Shown one piece after another: positions 1 to 11,570 of a stretch of DNA of 64,000 nt (position 1 is the first letter of the stretch; every line of letters begins with the position of its first letter). Location: positions 153,079,148 through 153,143,147 of the forward strand of contig NC_053040.3 of the NCBI RefSeq assembly GCF_002575655.3, written 5' to 3'. The DNA is from Aegilops tauschii subsp. strangulata. Its lineage: Eukaryota; Streptophyta; Magnoliopsida; Poales; Poaceae. A program made the translations under genes and the position numbers. The notes under the pieces were generated by a model. The model ran no database searches. It was not told the origin of the DNA and saw only the letters and a program-made list of their open reading frames with translations.

Positions 1-809
1 GGAGTGGAAAGTTTCCGTTTTTCCAGAGAAAAAATGGAAACGGAGAGAAACCAACGTTTCGTTTCGTTGGATCGCGCCATCGAGCAAAACCAACATTTAA
101 ATCACGTCTGTCGTGTTCGTGTCTCACCCTCCTCCACAGCTCGACCCGACATGGTCGCTCGGCATGCCACTCACCACAAACCGAGTATATGATAACTTTC
201 CCACCTGCTTGTCGATGGATCGCGCCATGGAGTACTAGCACTACGGGAAGAGATTGACGAGTTGGGGGAGGACAGCTAGCTGTAGCACGGACTCCCAAGA
301 ACTTTTTACATGCATGTTGTAGCCGGCTATTGCGACCTTTGAACGCGGAGCAGCCGCGTGCACCCGGAAGCGGCGCGGGCGACGCTCTCTCGGCCGGCGC
401 GCCGCTTCAATGCCGACGCCAGTGAGAGGTCGCGTCCGCTCTGGCCGGGCATGAATGCGGCACTGACCGTTTCGGGCGGGAAGCACACGCGGGTGATGAA
501 GAGGGTTCGGGTTGGTCAGGACCGGTCGTGGCAGCGGTCCGGACGTGCGCAAACAAGAGATGTTGTACGTTAATATTGTTGCGTATATAATTAACAACGT
601 AAATAATGTGCCAGTTGGACAAATATGATTGGAGATGGAGATGGAATTTGACGTAAACACGGATATGCATGTCTATGTCTATGTGTGTGTGCGCGACGAC
701 TCTCGCGACCTGGAAGCAGGGGCGTGTTTTTGATCGAGTTTTCTTTCTTGGTACGTTAGAAAAATTGTTCGCCAGTTTTCATTTCTTTTTTCCGGGAACG
801 CGCGTATTC
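1..809. other. Unassigned DNA
   Basis: I recognise no gene or element. The short ORFs here on both strands have no known motif and overlap each other. The phrase GGATCGCGCCAT occurs twice (near 70 and 217), which hints at an old local duplication. Sequence around 560-670 is AT-rich. Confidence 0.4.
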
Positions 810-1195
810 TATTTAAAACCACTGCTATGGAGAGATTTTTTTACTCCATTATAGCCTCTTGTTTGATAGAGTTTCTCGCGTCTCGCTCTCTCACCCTCTC
901 CATATCAAAACAAGATGACAGTGTCCACTATATCTCTCTCCTCACCGGTGGTCACAGATCCGGCCGAATCCCGTCCGCTGCGGGAGGTGAGGAGGTGCAG
1001 CGTTGACGTTGTCGCCGTCGGCGACGGAGGAAGCCGATGCGCACCGTCCTCTCGGAGCCGGCGTTGGCGCGGACGAAGATCCTCCGCGCCCTTGTTCGCT
1101 ACCGTCGTGTGGGCAGATCCCGCCCGCCAGCCTAAACGACATCTCGCCCACCTGAGGTATAACTTCTTGTACTGGTCTAGCTCCCCAGGTCGCTG
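810..1195 (+). other. Leader-like block, copy 1
   Basis: A TATTTAAA-type AT box near 810 is followed by a pyrimidine-rich CTCTCACCCTCTC tract and a GC-rich stretch ending in a donor-like GAGGTATAA near 1,155. The same order of signals recurs, diverged, at 2,430-3,085, including the shared phrases GGAGGTGAGGAGGTGC / GGGGAGGAGGTGCGGCGTT and GTGTGGGCAGATCC. This looks like the promoter and non-coding first exon of a duplicated plant gene. I cannot name the gene, and no convincing protein is encoded. Confidence 0.4.
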
Positions 1196-1239
1196 CGTGC
1201 GGGTTTTCTTCTATGCGACTACTCCCCAGCTCCCCATGC

Positions 1240-1760
1240 ATAGTAGCTAGGGTTCGTCGGCTGGTCCAACATCACCTACTAGTACTATTATAGAGGAAAT
1301 GCCACTCGAAAAGTTGTCCTGATTTATGCCTTGGTGGAGGTATACATGTTGTTTCGACAAAAAGTACATGGTGGTTGTGCGGTCATTGTCCATATGGTGG
1401 TAGTACTATCACTGGTTAAATGAAGAAATGCTTTTTTTCTCGGGTATCCTGGTTTATTTCCCATCAAGATAATTATGATGCTTCTGTTTGTTGGTGTACT
1501 TTTCATTAATTCTTATTAACAATTGAGATGTCGTTGCTAACCCTTTTTTATATTTTTGGAAACAGCGATGCGTGTCTCCATACCCGGGCATGTCTTCCTC
1601 AATTTTAGTGGAACTGCACAAAATTGGATGGCCATTGTTGTTCCGCCTCACTGTCCTCTGCCACGTGGTTCTTCCTTCCTCGAGCTTGATTACTGAGAAG
1701 AAACAGACCACAGTGAGGATTTGTCGAACTTCATAGGTGCCTCACCCAAACTTGATGCCA
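1240..1760 (+). other. Downstream block, copy 1 (intron/exon-like remnant)
   Basis: Segments here recur further right. TTTCCCATCAAGATAATTATG near 1,458 matches diverged copies near 3,665 and 4,515. The phrase TTTTAGTGGAACTGCACAAAA near 1,605 recurs near 3,882 and, more diverged, near 4,663. The downstream sequence has short open frames but no family I recognise. Read with copy 1 of the leader block, this is probably the decayed body of the same duplicated gene. Confidence 0.35.
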
Positions 1761-2151
1761 AATGGATGATGCATCACCACGATGACCTATCGATGCTCAT
1801 GGTTGCGCCTCATGGTTGCGTCGGCTGGTGAAGCTGATCGATTTTCAATGAAAAACAACCTATCTTCCATCAGTGCTCTTTGCTTGTTACGCACAAAGAT
1901 GATATCCTTCGTCAGTTCACCTTGGTTGCGTTGGAGACGCAGTCGTCTTTCACGTTGGTGCAATTTTATCACACAATTGGCTATGAACCAAATGTTTCCT
2001 CGAAGAAGGATCGACGTTGGTACTAAGAGCATAAGTTTTGTATTGATTTCTAAGCCTTCTCACAACTTTTTCTCCAGCTCCCCTGTAATTTTATTTGTCC
2101 AGCTATTAACTTTGATTTAAAAAATGGTGTGGACTAAAAACCCGGATGGAC

Positions 2152-2205
2152 GTAGTAGTTTATTTACTCCGCATATTAGATTTGACTGAAGTCAAACTTT
2201 GTAAT
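2152..2205. mobile_element. Single-arm fragment of a Stowaway-like MITE
   Basis: TTTATTTACTCCGCATATTAG followed by a GACTGAAGTCAAACTTTG phrase matches the arms of the complete TA-flanked Stowaway at 31,268-31,524. Only one arm is present and I see no opposite arm or TSD, so this is a truncated copy. Confidence 0.5.
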
Positions 2206-2429
2206 ACTCTCAAACCTTTCCGATAATTGAAATTAAAATTCTTTATTTGTACACACTCTCACACGTTTCCGATAATTTGGCGCATGTGTGGTTGTTCACT
2301 TAAGGGAGAGTAGTGTACCACACGTGAAGGACAGGAAGTGCGACCAGGACGCGTGGGCGTGGATCGTTAGTTCATCGGAAGTAGTACTAGTTTTCTTCAC
2401 TGTACATTAAATAAAGAGTTTCGTTTCGT

Positions 2430-3085
2430 ACTTACACAATTTAAAACGATTGTTATGGAGAGAATAAGAAAACCACTCCACTATATATTAGTCGTATACA
2501 CGAGAGTACTATATGGACGCAGCTTCATTGACTTAGTGCACCTGCCTTTGGATTTATGACAGGTGGGCCCAAAATGTGGCTGGCTCACCTGTCATACAGC
2601 CAAAAGCAGGTGCAGTGAAGGCACCGGAGCTCAGTCCGTACTACAGTAGTATATATATAAGCGGGAGCCTCAGCGCTTGTTCGCTAGGGTTTGCACTCTC
2701 CACACGCTCGCCGCACTACATATATGTTACACGCTGGAGGCTCAGCGTTCATTTGCTAGGGTTTGCTATATTCACAGTCTCTCACCCTCTCTTCATCAGA
2801 TCTAAACAAGACTGCGTTGGCCTCTTGTCTCTCTCTCCCCCCTCACAGCTGGTGAAGGAGGCGTCCGTATCCCGTCGCACCGGGAAGGGGAGGAGGTGCG
2901 GCGTTCACTCTATCGCCTTCGGCGAGGGAGGCAATCAACTGTCGGTTGCGCTGTTCTCTTTCACCCAGCGCCTGTGCGGGAGGGCCACCGACCCCTTCTT
3001 CCTCGCTGTCGTACGTAGTGTGGGCAGATCCGGCCTCCCGCCACACGCCTTGCCACATCCCGACGACCCTAAGGTATACGTTTCT
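2430..3085 (+). other. Leader-like block, copy 2, with TATA-like box and internal duplication
   Basis: A TATATATATAAG string (2,648-2,660) is followed by two tandem copies of a phrase of about 75 bp ending GCTAGGGTTTGC (2,661-2,770), the CTCTCACCCTCTC tract, the GGGGAGGAGGTGC stretch, and a donor-like AAGGTATACG near 3,071. It is the diverged partner of 810-1,195. The 176-aa frame at 2,576-3,106 starts upstream of the TATA-like box and has no domain, so I treat the block as promoter plus leader rather than as coding sequence. Confidence 0.4.
2537..2614. repeat. Long inverted repeat (about 34-bp arms)
   Basis: The left arm begins TGCACCTGCCTTTGG and continues with ATGACAGGTGGGCCCA. The right arm reads the same on the other strand with a few mismatches (TGCACCTGCTTTTGG, ATGACAGGTGAGCCA). 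The loop is under 15 bp. It lies about 35 bp before the TATA-like string at 2,648-2,660, so it could be a small foldback element or a hairpin in a promoter region. Confidence 0.6.
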
Positions 3086-3359
3086 TTGAAACCATCGTTG
3101 CTCTAGCTGCATGTGGATCTTTTTCGATCTGTAGTCGAATCTAGGTCTTGGTTCAAAGAGGGAAGAAGGGTGCGGTGGGCTGGAGCAAGAATCTAGGACG
3201 TGGTTCAATGAGGAAAGGAGGGGCGGAAAGTAGTATAGACTGGCTATCCAGCCGCTTTGTAGGTCGAAAAGGGAAAAGGGGGGTAACCCAGTACACACAT
3301 CTGTAAGGAACCGATCTCTTTGTTGAAAAGGGAAAGAAACTGGGGGGTCGGGTAGTTTG

Positions 3360-4860
3360 TGCAGGACTAGATTTGCTGCCCTCACATAGGAAGAAGGTTC
3401 AAAGAGAACAAATATGGGACCAGCGCATATATGCTGTTTGGCTACATACTCTGCATCACCCATTTATACGTGTGGACGCACATGGTGCTGGCATGTCCCA
3501 TACAGCTATTTTGCTGTTGTTAATCTAAGAATGCCGCCGGAAAATTGAAGCAATGCCACTGTTAAAAGTAAATTACAATTTTTAACGAATGTTGTTTCAA
3601 GAGAATGTCTCTGTTAATATGAATCAATGCAACCGTTTTAGAAATGCTACTGTCCTACTTTGTTTTCCATCCAAGATAAGTTAGATGCTTCTTTCTGTCA
3701 CCGTTTGTTTCATCCTCCTTTATCGGCAAGTAATTGTTTCCTTTTTGCCTCTGTTAAAACAGGGCTATCGATTCAACTTGTTGCTATTGCGACATTTTGC
3801 TTCGCTACTAGAAACACTTATGTTTTAAGAGTGTTTTGTGCAGTTCAACTTGAATGTCACACCGGTGACTTTGCTTAATTTTGGTGGAACTGCACAAAAG
3901 GAGATCGAGATTTGTATTTTACCTTTGTCGGTCTCATGAAAGGTCAGTACAGGCCTTCATCCACATGATTGTGCAGTGTGCTTTGAGATGTTGTGCTACT
4001 TGTATTGGTACTGTTTTAAATAAATGTTGAATTGAAGCTATTGTATTGCTGTCTTTTCCCATTAAGTAGTGAACAAAAATGGGACCAACCCAGACATGAT
4101 GCTTGTTGCTTTGTTACAACAAACTCTGCATCACCCCCTTTATAAGTAGATGGAAGCACATACTGTTGTTGCGCCCACTCTCCCCTGGAACTGTTTATGC
4201 TTTTCGTTAATCTAATGCCGCTGGTAAAATTAAGCAATGCCACTCTCAGAATTAATTAACTACTGAATCTTAGTTCAAAACTGCAACACTTGCTAGGAAT
4301 GGTACTATCCTGCTTTGTAGTTCTTTCTACATGTTTAACCAAGGTATTGTTAAGATAATGTCTCTGTTAAAATGAATCAGTTGCATTGTTTTAGGAATGG
4401 TACTTTTCTGCTTTGTCGTTCTTTATACATGTTGAAACAAGGCATTGTTAAGATAATGTCTCAGTCAATATGAATGAATCACACTGATGGAGAATTGCTA
4501 CTCTCCTGCTTTGTTTCCTATTAAGATAAAGTAGATCAGTAGATGCTTTTCTTCTAGGAGCACAAGTCATCAACCGTTATTTCTCAATAATTGTTTCCCT
4601 TATACCTATTGTTGCTTACAGGGATATCAAAATTAAAGCTCGGTTTTATTCCAACTTCGATTTTAGTTGAATTACACAAAAGGAGCCAATGTGTCCAAGG
4701 CAAACTGCTGCATTACTGGGTCCAGTTGGTCGTTCCACTTTGCAGAAAGAAGCAGTCACTGTTTGCGCTACATTACAGAAGGAATGGCCGAGAAGCTTTA
4801 TAGAGTATTATTAGACACCGGTGACATGACTAGTCTGCAGAGACCATTGGCAATTTAACA
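3360..4860 (+). repeat. Tandemly repeated intron/exon-like units
   Basis: Two diverged units follow one another. Unit 1 has an ACAAATATGGGACCAG phrase near 3,409, a CTCTGCATCACCC phrase near 3,449 and the GATGCTTCTTTC phrase near 3,684. Unit 2 has ACAAAAATGGGACCAACC near 4,072, CTCTGCATCACCC near 4,125 and AGATGCTTTTC near 4,541. Within unit 2 a smaller unit (AAGATAATGTCTC, CTGCTTTGT) repeats about every 90-110 bp between 4,310 and 4,470. The last part (4,660-4,860) has a short open frame with no recognised domain. It may be the 3' part of the duplicated gene seen at 810-3,085. Confidence 0.4.
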
Positions 4861-5474
4861 ACACGTGGAGTGCCCTGGGCAAAAAGTGCCCAAACAAGTA
4901 CAAGAAGCTACGACAGGACTCCACGATCATAGGCATTACATATTTTGAATGGAAAAAGCTTGTCAAAGTTTAATCATTGATGTTAGCAAGAAGAAGTTAG
5001 TTTAATATATTGGAATTGGAAAACCTTGTCAAAATTTGCTCATTGATGTTAGCTAGAAGACATGCATTTGATATTTTTGAGTGGGACACCCTTGTTGTGA
5101 GCAGCGTCGAGTGTTTTTTCCTATTCCTGTGTTCAGTTTAGAAGTAAATAGTTACTCTGCTGAGATATTCTTGTGTTAAGAGTTTGTTCTGAATATTGTC
5201 TATGTAATGCCAGGCCTTGTGTTTGATTGCAAAGTTGAGCTTGGAATGTTGTGGCATGCGGCATCACGAGCTGTTCACCGTGCCTCCTGAGAATAATGCT
5301 TCGTATTGTTTTGCATGTCGATCTAATGCCAGTGATTTGCTTGTTAAGAAGACCATCCTCTTCTGTTGTTTCCGTGCTTAAGAAGTTCATCGTCTGATGT
5401 TTCATTCATAGCCTATACGACAAGTCGGGTAGGTTAGACGTGAAACCATATGATCTTCCGACCAACTCATGATA
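4861..5474. other. Unassigned AT-rich DNA
   Basis: I see no gene. A phrase of about 65 bp (AAGCTTGTCAAAGTTT ... CATTGATGTTAGC) is repeated near 4,957 and 5,022. The 90-aa minus-strand frame at 5,133-5,405 has no motif. Confidence 0.3.
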
Positions 5475-5477
5475 TTA

Positions 5478-5919
5478 GGCCGTGATTGGATCGTTGTTTT
5501 CCAACCAAAACCGCTTGTAAAACCGACGCTTGTAAATTAAAGCAGATGGTCTCGGGCGAAGGCGCTTGGTTGGTCGATTTCGACTAGTAAAATATCGGAA
5601 GTACTTCACACACGATAAAAACGCTGAACGACACTCGGACGATTGCTAATCCAGCCGTTAGCTGCTGTTTCAGCCTTGCCCATGGATGGCATGATACACA
5701 CGTCGTGCATGTATCGTCTGGTAATGTCCTCCATATAGAAGTGCTCGTAAAATATACACTGGTCTCTCAAATTACACGCGTAACCCGCCGGTTTTACTTA
5801 CAGACCTCGGGCCCTCGGTTTCATTACGCCTATATTTTACGCGTTGTTTCCGATGACGAGTAAATTACACTTGTATGTTAATATAGGTTTGAAATAAACC
5901 AGAGCTCCCAAGCGCGGCC
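5478..5919. mobile_element. PIF/Harbinger (Tourist)-type MITE
   Basis: The left end reads GGCCGTGATTGG and the right end, on the other strand, GGCCGCGCTTGG. Each end is flanked by TTA (5,475-5,477 and 5,920-5,922), the 3-bp duplication expected of PIF/Harbinger elements. The 442-bp body has no ORF of note. The superfamily call rests on the TSD and on the TIR beginning with GGCC. Confidence 0.7.
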
Positions 5920-6549
5920 TTACCGTTTCATGCCGTCTCAGTTTCTCGAAGGTGCTCATAGGTGTCCGATGATCCTGGCTTCCTGAATGAGCAGCGGGCG
6001 CTGTATCGGACCATCCGTAGGGCCCGCGAGGCCCTCTCTGTTGTCCTTCGAGTTGTTGCGCTCGCCGTGGCGCCGAGCATTGTTAACATCGTCAACGAAC
6101 ATGAGGATTCAGGAGATGACTTTATTTTGACTGGATGACACTAGGGACCCACTAGGGCCATAGCCGTACGTACGCAAGTGCCTCCTTATTATGTACAACT
6201 ATATTTTTTTTGCTTTCTCCTGGTTTCCTGACATCACGGTTCCACACCATTGTCAACCTATGTAGTCAATATAAACGAGAGAATTGCACAAGGTGCGGCC
6301 GACAGCTGGGACCAAGCAGCTCGAGCAGTATTTGTGTTTTTGAGGCGTGAGCACTGCAGAGTTTTTCTTGGCGATGATTTCGTTGTTGTTCAGAGGAGAG
6401 CAGGGTATTAACTGGGCGGGCTGTGGCCCGTCTAGCCCAGGCCAGATATCCAGCCCAGATACTAATTTTTTCAAGATGAAAATGGCTAGCCCAGCTATAC
6501 GTCTTTTTGAGGAATACCCAGGCAAGGTCAACTTGTTATTCTCCGCCCC

Positions 6550-9500
6550 GCTGGGCTGCAAATCTTTCCTAGGAGGGATGCATTAGGCTTAACAGGAAAA
6601 TGGGCTTTAAAAAATAATAAATAGGATTTAATTATAAAAACTGGGCAGTAAAAAATGCACCAAACACGAAATTAGTTTATAAAATATTATTTATGGGTTT
6701 TGAAAATCTTAAATTTTCATTGTTGCGCGCGCAATGTTTCGTTGGATTTTTACGTAATACAAATTTATATTTAATCTGACTAGAAATTTCGGGATAAAAA
6801 TATTTCGGATCCCATCAAAATGTGGGAAATTTTATTGAATTCTGTCTTCAACGGTTAGTTGAAATTATTAATCGTTGTCCTAGCTAGAAAATGGGTTGTA
6901 CTTTTAACAAATTGTAAATGGGCTGTTGTAAATTCCATTAGAATTCAAAAATGGGTTGTACATTCTTACAAAACGCAAATGGGCTATAAGTTCTCTGCCA
7001 CACACTTGTGGGCCTACTAAGTGACGCGTCCCCTAAAAAAATAAGTTGACGCGTATGCAAGGCTCTCTCAACTTATTATAGTCAACACACGGTTCTAGCA
7101 GCAGTGGCCGTTGGATGTCTATCCAACGGATGTCGTGCTTCTTCTTCAATCTCGGATATTCTTAGCTTCGGCCGCCCAAAACATGATTCCTCCCCCTGAC
7201 ATCTGGGGCGCACCGTTTCGGAGGCTGACCTGTGGGCCTACTAAGTTGGAGCGTACCAAGGGCTTTGTCAACTTAGTCAATATAAACGATTCTAGCTTCA
7301 GTGACCGTACGATGTCCATCCAACGGCTAGTGCTTCTTCAACCTCTGGTCTTCTTGGTCCAGCCGCCCAAAGCAGCGCTGGTCGTGCCGCCTGCTCCTGC
7401 CTCCCGTGGCCGGCTATGCTGCCGCGGAGGCCTCACCGCCCCATACTACTCCCACCGCTGGCCAGGCCATCCCTCCACTCATCCACACCCCCTGTTATTC
7501 TGCGGCGACGGCAGCCTCACACCGCAGCCGAACCAGTGAACCCTCGTACTCCTCTCCGCGCGGGCTTCCACTGCTACGTCTTCCCCGGCTCCGTGTCGTC
7601 CCCTTCCTAGGCCTCGCTGTCGTCCACTGCCCTGGTGCTCTCGGCGCGGCGTGGTCAACGACTGACTTCCATCGGAAGAGTACTGTACATGGAGAGGCTG
7701 ACAGCTGGGTCCACGGCGGCCGCAAGGAAGTGCCTCCTTATTACGCGCAAAATAATTATTCCTCCACCTGACAGCGGGGACCCACTGGACGGGCCACCAG
7801 TATTTTGCGAAAAAAATCGTTTCCCCCTGACTGCTGGGACCCACCGGACGGGCCACCGTATTTCGTGAAAAAAAAGTCCCCCCCCCCCCGCTGTCAGCTC
7901 GGACCCACCGGAAGTGCCTCCTTATTACGCACAAAAAAATGAATACTCCCCCGACTAGCTGGGACCCACCTTGGTGGGAGGCTGACTTGTGGGCCTACTA
8001 AGTTGACGGGGACGAAGGGCTTTGTCAACGTAGTCAATATGAACGATTCTAGCTCCAGTGACCGTACGATGTCCATCCAACGGCCGTAGTGCTTCTTCAA
8101 CCTCTGGTCTTCTTGCTCCAGCCGCCCAAAGCAGCGCCGGTCGTGCCGCATGCTCCTGCCTCTCGTGGCCGGCTGTGCTGCCGCAGAGGCCTCACCGCCC
8201 CCAACTATTCCCACCGCTGGCCAGGCCCTGCGGCGACGGCAGCCTCACATCGCAGCCGAACCAGTGAACCCTCGTACTCCTCTCCGCGCGGGCTTCCACT
8301 GTCGCGTCTTCCCCGGCTCCGCGTCGTCGCCTTCCTAGGCCTCGCCGTCGTCCACCGCTGTGGTGCTCTCCGCGCGGCGTGGTCAACGTGGTCAAGGAAC
8401 GACTTCCATCGGAAGAGTACTGTACGTGGAGAGGCTGACAGCTGGGTCCACGGCCACAGCCCAGTTTTTTTGTGATTTGCCAAGTAAGTCGCTTTGTCAG
8501 GCTGCAAATCTTTCAAGACGAGGAGAGCTTTCATTCGGCTGGCCGAGAAAATGGCCCATCAGTAATGAGAAATGGGCTGTACATTTTTAAAACACATCAA
8601 ACCGGCAATTAGTTTCAAATATCTTTTTTTTTCATTTCAATATTTTAAATTACATTAATTTTTATGCGTGGAGAATTTGTTGGATTTTATATTGATATAC
8701 ATTTATTTTTAAAATCATTTTGAATGTGAGTCGAAATTTCGGGATTAAAAACAGTTCGGACCGCACCGAAATATGCAAAATTTCGTATAATTTTTTAACC
8801 GTGGCCACAATATGGGCTGCAATGCTAACAAAAAGAATATGGGCTCCCAAAAAAACCTTAAGAATTGGCAAATGGGCTGTAAATTATTAGAAATAATGGC
8901 AGATGGACTGTATGCTGTTTTCCACAGATTTGAGGCTTTCCTAAAAAAAAGGTTGACGCACAAGCAGTGACTGTTGGATGTCCATCCAACGGCCGTCGTG
9001 CTTCTTCAATCTCTGCTCTTCCTGCTCCAGCCGCTCAAACAAGCGCCGGCGGGACTGCCTGCTCCCTCCTCCCCGCGGCCGGCTGTGCTGCCACGCAGGC
9101 CTCACCGCCCCACCGTACTCCCATCGCTGGCCTAGCCATCCCTCTACTCACCCACACCTGCTGTTATTCTCTGGCGACGGCAGACGAACCAGTAAACCCT
9201 CATACAGTCGTACTCCCTCCGCATGGGAAACAACTACCGAGTCTTCCCTGCCTCCGTGTCGTCCCCTTCCTAGGCCTCACCGTCGTCCACCGCCGTGGTG
9301 CTCTCGGCGCGGCGTGGTCAATGTGGTCAACGACCGACTTCCATCGGAAGAGTACTGTGCGTGGAGACGCTGACAGCTGGGTCCACGACCGCAGCAAGGA
9401 AGTGCCTCCTTATTACGCACAAAATAATTATTCCTCCACCTGACAGCGGGGACCCACCGGACGGGCCACCGTATTTCGTGAAAAAAACGTTTCCCCCCTG

Positions 9501-10330
9501 ACTGCTGGGACCCACCAGCTACACCTTCGCACGCAAGGAAGTGCCTCCTTATTCCGCACAAAAAAATGAATACTCCCCCTGTTAGCTGGGACCCAGTATA
9601 GTGGCAGGCTGACTTGTGGGCCTACTAAGTTGACGGAGACGGAGGGCTTTGTCAACTTAGTCAATATGCACGATTCTAGCTCCAGTGACCGTACGATGTC
9701 CATCCAACGGCCGTAGTGCTTCTTCAACCTCTGGTCTTCTTGCTCCAGCCACCCAAAGCAGCGCCGGTCGTGCCGCATGCTCCTGCCTCCCGTGGCCGGC
9801 TGTGCTGCCGCGGAGGCCTCACCGCCCCCTACTATTCCCACCGCTGGCCAGGCCCTGCGGCGACGGCAGCCTCACACCGCAGCCGAACCAGTGAACCCTC
9901 GTACTCCTCTCCACGCGGCTTCCACTGCCGCGTCTTCCCCGGCTCCCCGTCGTCCCCTTCCTTGGCCTCGCCGTCGTCCACCGCCCTGGTGCTCTCGGCG
10001 CGGCGTGGTCAACGTGGTCAAGGAACGACTTCCATCGGATGTGGACTGTACGTGGAGAGGCTGACAGCTGGGTCCACAGCCGCAGCAAGGAAGTGCCTCC
10101 TTATTACGTGGAAAATAATTATTCCTCCACCTGACAGCTGGGACCCACCAGACGGGCCACTGTATTTCACGAAAAAAACATTTCCCCCTGACTGCTGGGA
10201 CCCACCAGCTACATCTTCGCACGCAAGGAAGTGCGTCCGGGCAAAAAAAAACGATCCGCCCCCCTGACTGCTGGGACCCACCAGCTACATCTTCGCAGGC
10301 AAGGAAGTGCCTGACAGTCGGGACCCACCT
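6550..10330. repeat. Two-level tandem duplication inside the CACTA end
   Basis: A block of about 1.95 kb beginning GGGCTGCAAATCTTTC (near 6,552) is repeated beginning AGGCTGCAAATCTTTC (near 8,498). Each block contains an AT-rich part with AAATGGGCTGTA phrases (6,600-7,080; 8,560-8,950). After that come two copies of a 650-750-bp unit with GTCCATCCAACGGC, CGGCGACGGCAGCC and CTGGGACCCACC phrases. Unit copies begin near 7,090 (partial), 7,300, 8,060, 8,965 and 9,690. The many Pro/Arg/Ser-rich frames over this array repeat with it and are not genes. Confidence 0.75.
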
Positions 10331-10396
10331 GGTCGAAGCGTACGTAGCGTTGTCATTCTTGTCGCGAACGTGTACGTACATATATACTGGTGGATG

Positions 10397-10477
10397 TAGA
10401 GGCGCGCACGTGTCGTAGTAGAGGCGCGCACGTGTCGTAGTAGAGGCGCGCACGTGTCGTAGTAGAGGCGCGCACGT
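10397..10477. repeat. 22-bp minisatellite, 3.7 copies
   Basis: The unit TAGAGGCGCGCACGTGTCGTAG begins at 10,397, 10,419, 10,441 and, truncated, 10,463. The first three copies are identical, so the array is young or recently homogenised. Each unit contains GCGCGC and CACGTG palindromes. Confidence 0.9.
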
Positions 10478-10611
10478 AGCATGTACACGTACGTACAGCG
10501 GCCAGGGTGCAAGAAAGAAAATACGGCCACGTATGTGTACATACGGGCGGGGTCTCGAACGCCTACTCGCGCATACGTATGGCCAGGGCTCGTGTACATG
10601 GCTGGGTCGGA

Positions 10612-10985
10612 ACGGAGAAACAACATTGTCGTCGTGTTCATGGGGAGCCAACCGGCTGGGTCAGAACGGAATGCGTCGTTGTGTTCATCGGGAGGGCTTG
10701 GACGGAACAGCCGATGGAAACGAGGCCTGGCGTACCGCAGGACGGAGGAAACGGCCTTGTGTTCGACCGGCCACGTTTGAAACGGGATCCTATTCATCGG
10801 GAGGGGTCTGGCGTACCGCAAAATGGAGGAAATGGACCTCCTACGGTCGAAACGGGGGTCCTGTTGATCGGGAGGGTGTGGCGTACCGCAAAACGGAGGA
10901 AACGGACTTGTGTTGGAGCGCTACGGTCGAAGCGGGGGTCCTGTTCATCGGGAGGGGTGTGGCGTACCGCAAAACGGGACTCCAC
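10612..10985. repeat. Subterminal repeats of about 80 bp
   Basis: Four to five imperfect copies carry GTGGCGTACCGCAAAACGG, GGTCGAAACGGGGGTCCTG and TTCATCGGGAGGG. They lie between the minisatellite and the CTGTTCATCC array and appear to be part of the CACTA end. Confidence 0.7.
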
Positions 10986-11410
10986 GGGATACTGTTCATC
11001 TCCACCGTTGACCCCGTCCAGCCTCCACGGGCTACTGTTCATCCACCGTCGACCTCCTCCAGCCTCCACCTGCGACTGTTCATCCACGGACTCCTGTTCA
11101 TCCAGCCTCCACCACGCGCTACTCCATCGGCTACTGTTCAACCAGCCCTCTCCACGGGCTCCTGTTCAACCACCCCACCACGGGCTACTGTTCATCCAGC
11201 CCTCCACCGTCTACTGTTCATTCTGCCCTCCACGGGGTGGTCCTGTTCATCCTGCCCTCCACGGGGTCCTGTTCATCCTGCCCCAACCGGCTCGATCGAT
11301 CGGGGTCCTGTTCATCCAGAGGCAACACCACGGGGTCCTGTTCATCCACCCCCACCGGGAACTGTTCATCCACCCCCCCAGCAACGCTCACTGTTCATCC
11401 AGAGGCAGCA
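10985..11410. repeat. CTGTTCATCC subterminal repeat array
   Basis: About sixteen copies of (A/C)CTGTTCATCC(A/T) occur at irregular 20-45-bp spacing, separated by CTCCACGGG-type phrases. Clustered short direct repeats near the ends are where CACTA transposase binds in the En/Spm system; that role is inferred here from position. Confidence 0.75.
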
Positions 11411-11414
11411 TCGA

Positions 11415-11570
11415 TCGGCTTCAGTTAGCAGTAGTAGCGAAGGAATCGCTCGATCGGGTTCAGTTAACAGCCATCGATCGATCGCTCGGGTTCAGTAACG
11501 CGTAGCCTGCAGTGCAATCGCTCGGGTTCAGTTAGAGCCCAATGCCTCGCTCGGGTTTAGTTAGATCCAA
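11415..11570. repeat. CGCTCGGGTTCAGTTAG repeats
   Basis: Five copies with small variations lie next to the CTGTTCATCC array, about 350 bp inside the terminal TIR. Confidence 0.75.

Noticed and set aside
239..250. CACTACGGGAAG as a possible left CACTA terminus for the 11,912 end
   Set aside because: It shares only CACTAC with the right TIR, and the adjacent bases do not match the AGT next to 11,912.
10397..10477. CRISPR-like array
   Set aside because: Repeats are head to tail with no spacers and the genome is plant.
7111..11505. Many long Pro/Arg/Ser-rich frames on both strands
   Set aside because: They follow the tandem repeat units, overlap in several frames at once and have no domain; GC-rich sequence explains them.
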